A stretch of DNA of 64,000 nucleotides from Castor canadensis (Eukaryota > Chordata > Mammalia > Rodentia > Castoridae), in NCBI RefSeq assembly GCF_047511655.1, contig NC_133387.1:142346853-142410852 (forward strand). Reading direction: 5' to 3'. The number at the start of each line of letters is the position of its first letter. Within the stretch, counting starts at the first letter, position 1. Below are positions 12,030-22,049 of the stretch, one piece after another. The position numbers and the translations under genes were made by a program. The notes beneath the pieces were generated by a model that was given only the letters and a program-made list of their open reading frames with translations, was not told the DNA's origin and searched no databases.

Positions 12030-12043
12030 CTCCAAAGTTTTTT

Positions 12044-13319
12044 TTTCTTTTATTTATATGTGCATACAATGTTTGGGTCATTTCTCCCCCCTTCCCCCCA
12101 CCTCCTCCCTTATCCCACCCTTGCCCCCTCCCTCTCCCTATCTTCCCTCTTGCTACCAGGCAGAAACTATTTTGCCCTTATCTCTAATTTTGTTGAAGAG
12201 AGAGTATAAGCAATAGTAGGAAGGACCAAGGATTTTTGCTAGTTGAGATAAGGATAGCTATATAGGGAGTTGACTCACATTGCTTTCCTGTACATGTGTG
12301 TTGCCTTCTAAGTTAATTCTTCTCGAACTAACCTTTTCTCTAGTTCCTGGTCCCCTTCTCCTATTGGCCTCTGTCACTTTAAAGTATCTGAATTAGTTTC
12401 TCTGCATTGAGGGCAACAAATGCTATCTAGTTTTTTGGGTGTCTTACCTATCCTCATATCTCCCTTGTGTGCTCTCCCTTTATCATGTGATCAAAGTCCA
12501 ATCCCCTTGTTGTGTTTACCCTTGATCTAATGTCCGCATATGAGGGAGAACATACGATTTTTGGTCTTTTGGGCCAGGCTAACCTCACTCAGAATGATGT
12601 TCTCCAGTTCCATCCATTTACTTGTAAATGATAACATTTCATTTTTCTTCATGGCTGCATAAAATTCCATTGTGTATAAATACCACATTTTCTTAATCCA
12701 TTCATCAGTAGTGGGGCATCTTGGCTGTTTCCATAACTTGGCTATTGTGAAGAGTGCTGCAATAAACATGGGTGTGCAGGTGCCTCTGGAGTAACCTGTG
12801 TCACAGTCTTTTGGGTATATCCCCAAGAGTGGTGTTGCTGGATCAGATGGTAGATCAATTTTAGCTTTTTAAGTAGCCTCCAAATTTTTTTCAGAGTGGT
12901 TGTATGAGTTTACATTCCCAGCAGCTGTGTAAGAGGGTTCCTTTTTCCCTGCATCCTCGCCAACACCTGTTGTTCGTGGTGTTGCTAATGATGGCTATTC
13001 TAACAGGGGTGAGGTGGAATCTTAGTGTGGCTTTAATTTGCATTTCCTTTATTGCTAGAGATGGTGAGCATTTTTTCATGTGTTTTTTGGCCATCTAAAT
13101 TTCTTCTTTTGAGAAGGTTCTGTTTAGTTCACTTGCCCATTTCTTTATTGGTTCATTAGTTTTGGGAGAATTTAGTTTTTTAAGTTCCCTATATATTCTG
13201 GTTATCAGTCCTTTGTCTGATGTGTAGCTGGCAAATATTTTCTCCCACTCTGTGGGTGTTCTCTTCAGTTTAGAGATCATTTCTTTTGATGAGCAGAAGC
13301 TTTTTAGTTTTATGAAGTC
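12044..13319 (-). mobile_element. 5'-truncated L1 insertion with intact target-site duplication
   Basis: About 1.28 kb of L1 3' end: A-tail, 3'UTR with polypurine tract, and ORF2 C-terminus. Minus-strand frames 13095-13325, 12891-13094 and 12527-12826 are consecutive pieces of ORF2 C-terminal sequence (e.g. [30 protein letters not shown]) broken by a stop and frameshift. Flanks carry an exact duplication CTCCAAAGTTTTTT at 12030-12043 and 13320-13333. It cannot encode a functional transposase/RT because most of ORF2 and all of ORF1 are missing. Confidence 0.96.
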
Positions 13320-13333
13320 CTCCAAAGTTTTTT

Positions 13334-13634
13334 AATGAGACTATTTTTCCATTAATTGTTTGAGGCAGTTTTGTTTCTCTGGAACTATGAGCACGAGCCG
13401 TCTGCTCTAAGCTGCAGCTGCATGTGATGTCACTGCTGTGGCAGTAAAGAGTAAAGCGCAACGACAACCAGCTGCTAAGGAGTCACACTGACGAGCGTGA
13501 AAGTGCTCACAGAGTGGCTCCAAGGCTTTGGCCAGCATGCCATTTGTCTACATAGGGATACTTTCAGAATAAATCCAATCTATGCAAATTCAGGCTTGCA
13601 AAACTCATAGACAGCCCAGTCAAATAAGACTATA
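13334..13634. other. Unclassified intron sequence
   Basis: Relatively GC-balanced, no repeat recognised; includes TGATGTCACT at about 13426. Confidence 0.4.
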
Positions 13635-13755
13635 GGAGCTTTGTGTTTCTGTCTGAGAGGGGTCTTGTGTGTTGCCCAGGCTGGCCTCAAACTCCTGGGC
13701 TCCAGTGGTCCTCCCACCTAGTCTCCCAGGTAGTTAGGACAACTGGCGCCTGCCA
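13635..13755 (-). mobile_element. B1-type SINE
   Basis: Antisense GTTGCCCAGGCTGGCCTCAA and CTCCCAGGTAGTTAGGACAA. Confidence 0.9.
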
Positions 13756-13982
13756 GTTTGTTTGATGTATTCCAACAAAAGAACAAAGAGCAAAATTATT
13801 TTAACAATTTAGGTATACTGGACATAATGGCAAGATTACAACTGAGACTTAAAGATCAACTAAACAGGCACTGACTTTCTTTTAACTGTCCTCATCACTC
13901 TCTTTTTCATGAATTCAGATGAGACATCTCAAGCTCCAATCCAACCAGTCAAGTTGCACCACACTTTATCCAGACGCTTCTC

Positions 13983-14068
13983 TGTTGTTGTTGAAACACG
14001 GTCTTGCTGTGCAACCCAGACTGGCCTCAAATTTATGGTCCTCCTATCTCAGCCTCCCAAGTGGTGGC
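13983..14068 (-). mobile_element. B1-type SINE, truncated
   Basis: Antisense CACGGTCTTGCTGTGCAACC ... CTCAGCCTCCCAAGTGGTGG. Confidence 0.85.
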
Positions 14069-14329
14069 CCAGACGCTTCTTAAACACATTCGAATGGACA
14101 AATGACCCAGATGACTCCTGTAGGCAGTGACTGAGAAGGCAACTTCCACCTGCTCCATATATTATCCAACTTTCTGAGAGCAAGGCACTGCTCCTGAGAC
14201 AGACTCAGGAAACTCCTGAACTCTCAGAAAAGCCACCTCTGCCCCCAAGGGAAGTGGACATCTGAAACACCAGTGCCCTTAAGACCTCTGGCCAGGTTCC
14301 CAGACACATTATAGTTGTAAACTTGTTAT

Positions 14330-14800
14330 ATGAAACATTTAATTATAGTATTTGCAAACCCGGGAGTTTATTTGAAATGCATTATTGAAAGACTCCCTTT
14401 TAGAACTTAGATGATCTCAGTCTCATGTCTGAGAGATTATTGCCCACATTACTTCTCTTGAGTCAGTAAGTGCATTTCTGCCATTGCTCTCCCTTTAACT
14501 CATTTATTTCTAAAGCCAGCAGCATCAGAGGCAGCCAGGTTGTCTGCCGTCAAATGTGGATGTGGCTGCCTGACAGATTCAGAGTGATTTTTGTTCATTA
14601 GGGAGTCTCCTTGACTAAAATATTAATATGTAAATTATAATACAATTAATCCCGTTCATATGGCTTCCAAAACACTGGAGAGGGCGGGGTCTTTTCCTTT
14701 TAAGGTGGAGCCTGACTTACCTGACCCACTGGTTAATAACGTCAGCCTATCAACCTCTGCAGTCTAGAGAATTTCCTTCTGGTAAGCTGCTATGGCTGCT
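14330..14800. promoter_or_regulatory. Repeat-free intronic segment, candidate enhancer
   Basis: No repeat signature in a repeat-dense neighbourhood. It has a 14610-14655 AT-rich core (CTAAAATATTAATATGTAAA) of MEF2/homeodomain type, a GC-box-like GGGCGGGG at 14684 and GGTTAATAACGTCA at 14731-14744. Enhancer function is inference only. Confidence 0.2.
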
Positions 14801-15123
14801 ACATTGATATCCCAGTAATTACATTTAAGGGTTTATTCCTGACTACTTTGATATTCCTGTGTTGTGTTAGGGGGTCTAAACTCTAGATAACACTGATATA
14901 ACAATCACCAATACTATTGTGGCAGAAAAATAGGATGTTCTGCAATTAGTCAAAGTCATTAACAACTGAAGTTGGTCTTTCTAAAGGAACAGACAAAGGC
15001 TTTTGGTTCTCTTTAGTTAAATGTAAACCTCAAAAATTAGAAGTACTTATCATAAGGAACTGGTTCAGTAACTTATGACTAATTCACGCAATATAGTATT
15101 CTGAAGCCATTAAAAATATATTA
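14801..15123. other. Unclassified intron sequence
   Basis: Nothing recognised. Confidence 0.4.
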
Positions 15124-15243
15124 TAAGTTGGGCACAGTAGTGCATGTCTGTAACTGCGGCACTCAGGAGGCGAAGGCAGGAAGAGTCAGGAGTTTGAGGT
15201 CAGCCTGGACTATATAGTGAGACGATGTCTCAAAAAAAAAAAA
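15124..15243 (+). mobile_element. B1-type SINE
   Basis: GTTGGGCACAGTAGTGCATG ... GAGGTCAGCCTGGACTATAT and A-tail. Confidence 0.93.
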
Positions 15244-15404
15244 TCCAACAACAACAGAAATACATATGATATAAAAGTATATATTATCACATGAAAATCT
15301 GCAAAATATACTACTTAGAGAAAATAATCTTGCTACAAAGTAGTATGTTTGCTAAAGAAAAAAAGGGACTAGAAGAACATACATCAAAATATTAAGAGTG
15401 ACTG

Positions 15405-15490
15405 AGGGGCTGGAGGTGTGGCTCAAGCAGCAGAGTGTGTGCATAGCAATTGTAAGGTCCTGAGGTAAAACTCCACTACCACCAAAAACA
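15405..15490 (+). mobile_element. ID-like SINE
   Basis: GGGGCTGGAGGTGTGGCTCA ... CTCCACTACCACCAAAAA. Confidence 0.88.
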
Positions 15491-16029
15491 TAAATAAAAT
15501 ATAAAAGTATCTGAGGATAGTGAGGCTGCATTCAGCTTTTCAATTTTTTCATTCTCAATTTTTTCTCTTCACACTGGACACTTACTATACTTATACTATT
15601 TTAAAATATGGGTTTTTTTTAAAGAAAATTATCTTTTGCAAGTCATTTCCTATACTATCTCACATCTATTATTAGAAAAGGTAATGGGACATCTTTCACC
15701 ACAGAAGACTCTCAATTATGTTTTAACATGAAGGAGGCAATTTTCCAGTTGCTTTAAAAATAGCAAGAATTACTGGGTCACTGCCACGTGCCAGGTCTTC
15801 TCACATATTCTATTAAAGGGAGACATCAGGATAACGGGGAAAACACTGCAGCAGACATGGCTACAATAATATCTTCTTACAACTAAGAAAAGACTCACCA
15901 CCACTACTAAGCAGATAATTCAAATCTGCTAACTTTTATGGAGCACTATGGGGATTCTGGCAAAAGGAAGAGTGAGACAAATAGTCAAGCAAAACTCGAA
16001 CACCAGCTCAAGAGGCAAGGCTGGTTCAG
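15491..16029. other. Unclassified intron sequence with a CACGTG E-box
   Basis: No repeat recognised; E-box at 15785-15790 (GCCACGTGCC). Confidence 0.4.
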
Positions 16030-16215
16030 TGTCTCAAATGGGGTTCCACAGGCCATCTGCATCAGAACCCTTTATGCATGGGTTGAAAATGCCGATTCGT
16101 CTGGATTCTGAACCTACTGAATTCAGATAATAAGTCTCTGGAGGCAAGATCCAGAAATTTACATTTTAACAGCATTTCAGACAACTGCTATTTATAGCAA
16201 TTGAGAAACCCTTGT
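16030..16215 (+). mobile_element. MER5-like hAT DNA transposon remnant
   Basis: GGGTTCCACAGGCCATCTGC, CCTACTGAATTCAGATAATA and CATTTTAACAGCATTTCAGA follow the MER5A/B consensus order. Non-autonomous and diverged. Confidence 0.65.
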
Positions 16216-16620
16216 GTTGGGAAGATCAAACCAAGACAGCAGGGTTAGAAAAAGATCATGCATCTTGAATGCCAGGCTAAGAAACGAGTCACTTCTATAG
16301 TAGATGATTGGGGTGGGGGAGGAGGCACGGTGCCAGCCAGAGGCACTGAGCTGGAGACCTGTACTGTGGGTCAGCACTTCCCATCACAGCATGGGCTGCA
16401 AAGCAGAGCAAGTGGAGGCATTGGAGAACTAAGGGAAGTGGTCTATGGTGAGGTGCTGAAACTGGCCAAGAGAAACAGGAAGTGCTTGTCTTCCCTGGTG
16501 CCAAAGAGTGGCGGAAAGGAGCAAGCTCAGGGAGAGGTGTTGATGAATGAGTTAGGTGAGTTGAAAAGCTAAACCCCAAAACACAGGTCTGAAGAGGAGG
16601 ATTTGGGAGAAATACCAATG

Positions 16621-16835
16621 ATTTTTTTTTTTTTTTGATAGGACTGGGGTTCGAACTCTGCTTGCAAAGCAGGCACTCTATTGCTTGAGCCACACCTCTA
16701 GTCTATTTTGCTTTGGTTGTTTTGGAGATAAGGGCTCTGAACAATTTGCCTGAGCTGGCCTCAAACTACAACTCCTCCTGATCTCAGCCTCCCAAATAGC
16801 TAAGATTACAGATGTAAGCCATTGATGCCTGGCTT
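16621..16835 (-). mobile_element. Composite B1+ID SINE
   Basis: Poly-T, antisense ID (GGGGTTCGAACTCTGCTTGC), then antisense B1 (GCTGGCCTCAAACTACAACT). Confidence 0.92.
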
Positions 16836-17344
16836 AATTCCAATGATATTTTGTCATGTAATTCATTCAATCACTGACTTGGCCCTTACCATATCCCAAA
16901 AACTGGTTTAGATGCTGAGTCAAAAAACAAGTAAGAATCACTGAATTATACACTTTATGCAATGAACTGTGTGTTATGCAAACTACAGCTAATAAAAATT
17001 GCCATTAAAACAAAAACACATGAGATATTTTCCCTGTTCTTCAAGGGCTCAGAAAACCACTGGGGAGAGAAAGAACTGAAAGCAGTGTGCTAAGGAAGTG
17101 TCAGGAGACAGGTAGACAGAAGAGGCTATTCACAAAGCAAAACACGGAAGCACCAGCATAGCCACACTGGGGTCCAGGAGAAATAATTCAAGATCAAATA
17201 GAAGGGAAGGCTGGGAAGCAGGAAGAAGGGACACCTGGTGAGCTTGTGACTTAAAATGAGGCCCTGGCTGCCAGAAAAGAAGCACGAGGCAGGGCCAGGT
17301 GGAAGGCAGGTCATGCAGAGCCCTGTGTATCCCGCCTCATTATT
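16836..17344. other. Unclassified intron sequence
   Basis: No gene or repeat recognised. Confidence 0.4.
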
Positions 17345-17440
17345 CAGGCATGGGCCTCAACCTAGCAGCATTGGCATGACCTGGGAGTTGTTAGAAATGC
17401 AGAGTCTTGGGCCCTGACACAGACCTACTAAGTTAGGACT
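17345..17440 (+). mobile_element. MER5A-like hAT DNA transposon remnant
   Basis: GCAGCATTGGCATGACCTGG and GTTAGAAATGCAGAGTCTTG match the MER5A core. Confidence 0.8.
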
Positions 17441-17809
17441 CCATGGTAACATTTATTCTCAGGACAAAATCCAATGAGAAGTTACTGAAGAATTGCCAGC
17501 CAGAGAGTGGCATAACCATATGTGCTTACTCCAAAGATCACCCTGGTCACAGAATGACAAGTTAATGGATAAAACCAAAGACTGCTTATGAAGTTGTTTC
17601 AGGATCCAGGAAAGAAATACTAAAGGTCTGAAACAGAGTAGGGCAGTACTAGAAAATAGTAACTGATTGGCTAGGTACAAGAGTGAGGGGAAAGTAAATC
17701 AAGATGATTGCTAAGCATTTGGTTTGAATTAATGAGGGATATTCATGCTCTTTGCCAGACAGGGGAAACAAGTGACAGCAGTTCTAGTAGCTAACATTTC
17801 TTAAAGATG
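17441..17809. other. Unclassified intron sequence
   Basis: Nothing recognised. Confidence 0.4.
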
Positions 17810-17935
17810 TGGCAGGCATTATTCTAAATATCCTGCATAAACTTTCCCATTTAATTGTGCAACAACTCTAAGAAGTAGATAGTATTGTCCTATCCTACAT
17901 ATAAGGAAGCTAAGACACAAGGAAGACATCAAGCA
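17810..17935 (+). mobile_element. MIR SINE (ancient)
   Basis: GTGGCAGGCATTATTCTAAA ... AAGGAAGCTAAGACACAAGG follows the MIR core. Confidence 0.75.
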
Positions 17936-18234
17936 GGGTAGAGTGGTGTGAAGAAGGAGGGAGGAAATGGTCAGCTCAGGTTTGAATATGCTTCATCTCA
18001 GGTGTTTCTGAAGAGAAACAGCCTTTGCGGGTACCTAGGTTTGTAAGGAGAGCAAGGAGGCCACGAACAAAGACTTGGAAGTCATCAGCATCGGGTTGGT
18101 ACCTGACTCTCCAGTGTGGATCAAATCACAGGAGGAAGGACCAACCCCTTAGGTACCCCAAGTACCTAAGAGGTGATAGGAGGTAGGTGAACTTATGAAG
18201 AAGACAAAGCAGCCAAAAAATAGAGAATGACAGC

Positions 18235-18570
18235 AGTAACAGCAAAAACAATGGCTAATACTTGTAAGTACTTACTATGTACTGGTCACTAGTCCAAGCA
18301 GTATTCATATCTTAAATAATTTAGTCATCATTAAAACACATGAGCCAGGCAGCGTGGTACATGCCTATAATTTTAGCACTTAGGAGACACAGGCAGGAGG
18401 ATCTCAAGTTCAAGATCAGACTGGGCTATATAGCAAGACTCTGTCTCCAAAAAGCAGAGGTAGATATATTATCACCACTTTATAAAGATGACAAAGTTGA
18501 GACACAAAGAGGTCACGTGGCTTCCTTAAGGTCAAAAGAAAGTGAATAGCAAATCCAAGCTTCAAGTCAA
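18235..18570 (+). mobile_element. MIR SINE split by a B1 insertion
   Basis: 5' part 18235-18342 (ACTTACTATGTACTGGTCAC) and 3' part 18462-18570 (CACTTTATAAAGATGACAAA ... GAGACACAAAGAGGTCACGT) are one MIR interrupted by the B1 at 18343-18461. Confidence 0.8.
18343..18461 (+). mobile_element. B1-type SINE nested in MIR
   Basis: GCCAGGCAGCGTGGTACATG ... AGACTGGGCTATATAGCAAG. Confidence 0.9.
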
Positions 18571-18973
18571 GATACACCTGAATATAGTGTTCATGCCTTT
18601 GACTGCTCTTTCAGAGCAATGGAAAGGATGGAAGCCAAGGAAGAAAAAAGTTGTACCAAAGCCCTCAGAAGAGTGTATGGCTTGAGGGCACATTAGAAAA
18701 ACTTAAAAGTTGTTTGGGACACTGACATGACAGGTGGAATTTTTCTTTTTAAAAATGTGTTGTTGAGATAAGCGTGTTCTCCTTCATATGTAGAAGTTAA
18801 AAACAAAAAAGTTGACCTAAAGGTAGAATAGCAACTATCAGAGATTAGGAAGGGCGAGGAGAACGTGGAAAAGGATAGTTGGATTTGATAAGTGTACATT
18901 GTATATATGTATAGAAATATAATACTGAAACCCACTAATATGTACCATTAATACATGTTAATAAGAATTTTGT

Positions 18974-19055
18974 AGCTGGAGGCATGGCTCATGTGGTAGA
19001 GCACTTGCCTAGAAAGTGCAAAGCCCTGAGGTCAGTACTGCTTGAAAATAAAAGG
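18974..19055 (+). mobile_element. ID-like SINE
   Basis: GTAGCTGGAGGCATGGCTCA, GTGGTAGAGCACTTGCCTAG. Confidence 0.88.
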
Positions 19056-20180
19056 AAGAAAAAGTAAAGAAGAATTTCGTAAAGAAGAATGGCCCATAGT
19101 TAAGGCCTCTGAAAACACTAATCATTATTACTGGATAATTATACTGCCAGGGTCATGCATTTACCCTAGCCATAGTTTTGAAAAGAAAACAAAATAAGGT
19201 AAAAATCAAGGTTTTAGTGGATGAAAAATAGAAAAGAAACTTCCAAAGCTACTGAAGCTTCAACTCAGTTTCCTGGGCCTCCAATATCTACGGCTCCACA
19301 CAATCAGCCCTCATGGAGGCATGTGGCTACCACTGGGGATCCAAGTCCTCAGTGAGGGCCACCATATACAGCAATGGCCTGAAGGCCTCACAAACCCAAC
19401 TCTATTATTCCAAGTACAAAAAGACTCAGTTTTAGGTATATCTTCAGCACTGGGTGTATTTCACTCAGGCCTAATTGTTTTAAAATGGGTGCTGATGGTG
19501 CAGGTTCTGATTGCCCTGGAAGCAAATGCATCCTTGGGCTACTACAGACAAATGTTGCTTTACTGTGATAGGAGGATGTGTTCTCTACAATGAAGTGACA
19601 ACCTGTGATCGGCTAGCTAGTTTTCAAGTTAAAACTTACCACTTATCCTCAAGACAGAAACTGCATGGTTTTGTCTCTTTTAAAAATTCTACTTCAATTA
19701 TTCTCCATGGCCCAGATTCTCCAAAGATTAAGGAGAAAAAGAGTGAGTAAGAGCGATGATAATAAAAATGGGGAGAAAAAGACAATAGTTTAGGTTCTCA
19801 GAAGGTTAAATTTTGAGATAAATGTATATATTTCCACTGCAAGAGGATTTCTCAAAACAAAATAAAGATATTGAATGGCAGAAAATAGCTCCCAAAAGTA
19901 GGACATCTGGTCACCCTAGCCCTGAGGCAAGACATATAAAAAGGTCTATTTTTAAAATGAAATAGATGTGAATATCCTACCCTGTATACAAATGCCAATT
20001 TGTGCCAAGGAGACTTGGATCCTAAAATTATCTAAAAATGTCTAAATTTGTCTAAAAGCAGAGAGTTACATATAAAGACGCTCATTATAGCACACGACTT
20101 ATAATAGTGAAAAATGTCTAGCAGCATACAAATTATCATACATCCAGATGTTGCAATATTATGTATCTATTAAAAACATT
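19056..20180. other. Unclassified intron sequence
   Basis: 1.1 kb with no recognisable repeat or exon; short open frames at 19321-19593 and 19511-19750 show no family signature. Confidence 0.5.
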
Positions 20181-20480
20181 TCACCAGGTGCAGTAGATCA
20201 CAACTGTAATCCCAGCTACTCAGGTGGCAGAGATGTGGAATATAGTGGTTTAGGCCAGACAACACAAAAAGTTAATGAGACCCCTCCCCATCTCAAGAAA
20301 AAAGCTGAGTGTGCCAGAAGGCAAGAGGTAGGAGGATAAGGGTCTGAGGGCACCTCCAGGCAAAAATTTAAGACCCTATCCAAAAAATAACTAAAGCAAA
20401 AAATGGCTGGGGGCATGGCTCAAGAGCACCTGCCTACCAAGCATAAAGCCATGAGTTCAAACTCCAGTACTGCAAAAAAC
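20181..20480 (+). mobile_element. Composite B1+ID SINE, extended (three units)
   Basis: B1-type unit (CAACTGTAATCCCAGCTACT), a degenerate middle unit with second GGAGGATAAGGG motif, then ID unit with CCATGAGTTCAAACTCCAGT. Confidence 0.85.
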
Positions 20481-20651
20481 AATTAAATGAATATTTAATT
20501 ATAGTAAATCTCACATAATTGTGTTTTTAAAATCATTAGTCATTTAAAAGAAATGAAAGAAAAAAGAAAACAAAATATAAAAATGTCAGTCATTAAAAAT
20601 ACTGAATAAATCATTACAATTATCTATAGAAATGAAAGACAAAGAAGTGAA

Positions 20652-20737
20652 TTTGGAAGGTGACATAACTCAGTGGTAGATGCTTGCCTACTATGCATGA
20701 GGCCCTGCCTGGATTTCCAGCACTGCCAAAAAAAAAG
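20652..20737 (+). mobile_element. ID-like SINE
   Basis: ATAACTCAGTGGTAGATGCT ... GCATGAGGCCCTGCC, A-tail. Confidence 0.85.
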
Positions 20738-20939
20738 CAAATCATCTCTGATCTGAATGGTATAATTACTTAACTTTATGTTTCTAAATTCTGCAAATGA
20801 TCTACAGTGTATCATTTCTACAAGCAGAAGAAAATACCGCTTTTAAGTCAACTGTTTTTTAAAAGTTTTTCATTCTGTTTTTAACTCTTTTATACCTTTT
20901 CCTACTAGAATCTAAGTCTTAAGGTCTGGCACAGTGGTG

Positions 20940-21140
20940 CTGGTTGGGGCTTCAATTTGGCCCCCAGGGTGCACTGGCAGAGTCTGGAGACAATACTGGC
21001 TATCCTATCTAGAGGTACCAGGTGCTACTAGGCTGGTGGATGAAGGTCACAGGTCTGGCTAACCATTCTACAATACACAGGACAAACCTTCACGGGCAGA
21101 CCCCAGCCCATTACCTAGTGCTGAAATCTTAGCCTAGGAT
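20940..21140 (+). mobile_element. MER20-like hAT DNA transposon remnant
   Basis: GTCTGGAGACAATACTGGCT, AGGTGCTACTAGGCTGGTGG and CATTCTACAATACACAGGAC match the order of the MER20 consensus. Confidence 0.7.
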
Positions 21141-21765
21141 AGAAAATAAATAATGAGTTATAAACAGTATGAATGGGCTAAAATGCACTTTGTTCCTCTG
21201 ATAGTTTTAAGTTTTTGGATTTGGAAAATAAGAAATATCCAATCTAAATTGAGGAAAATTTAATCTGGTTTTGACCCAAATTCCTTAATATTAGGATATA
21301 TATTTTCCAATGTTATGGAAAACATCTCCACAAATTCTGCTCCTAACTTAGCAGATGGCTTATCAAACTAGTTGTTTTTCAGCTTGACCATATAGAGATC
21401 AGTTCTGAATAAAAGTCATTTAAGTACTGCACAAATGTTTTAAAGTGAGATCATATTAAAAGAAACCTAGTCAGTCATCTTATTATAAGTACTCCAGCAT
21501 GGGAAGCTGAACACTAAGGTCTAACTTAGTCTAGCCTAACTAGTGTAAAAACTAATCTAACACAAAAGTGCTTGAAACACTCATGCTCACATACTCAGAA
21601 AATGACTTATGCAACCCATAAAAATGACTTCCTATTGTGATGTCAGATTTGGGGAGTGGTAGCAAAGCAAACAAACATAGATTTGAGGAAATAAAGTGCA
21701 CTCCCTGAATCTGAGCTACTGAGGAAAAGTTCACTTCCTATCAATTCATTTTACTACATTATGGG
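21141..21765. other. Unclassified intron sequence
   Basis: Nothing recognised. Confidence 0.4.
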
Positions 21766-21806
21766 TGTGTGTATGGGTGTGTGTATGTGGGTGTGTGTGT
21801 CTGTGT
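21766..21806. repeat. (GTGT/GGTGTGTGTAT)n low-complexity tract
   Basis: Imperfect GGTGTGTGTATG units repeated about four times. Confidence 0.85.
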
Positions 21807-22023
21807 AGTTGGTTATAAGAAATTGCCACTAAGCATTAGAGACTGATAAATAAAATAAAAGAATAAGGGGATAAAAAAAGATGACAGGCTGGGAGGAAAA
21901 ACCAGATGATAGACCACCTGCAGAGATGAACAAGGGGTGACTTGGACAGGCAAAGAATACGAGATTGTGCAACATATCATGGGCTGAAAAATGAGGGTAG
22001 AGAGCAATGCATGCAAACAAGGA

Positions 22024-22049
22024 GATGAAAAAAAAAGGGGGGGGGGGGA
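22024..22049. repeat. A-run followed by G-run
   Basis: About ten A then twelve G on the plus strand. Confidence 0.9.

Noticed and set aside
12527-13325. Possible reverse transcriptase gene
   Set aside because: Only the C-terminal end of L1 ORF2 remains, in separate frames with stops; catalytic part absent.
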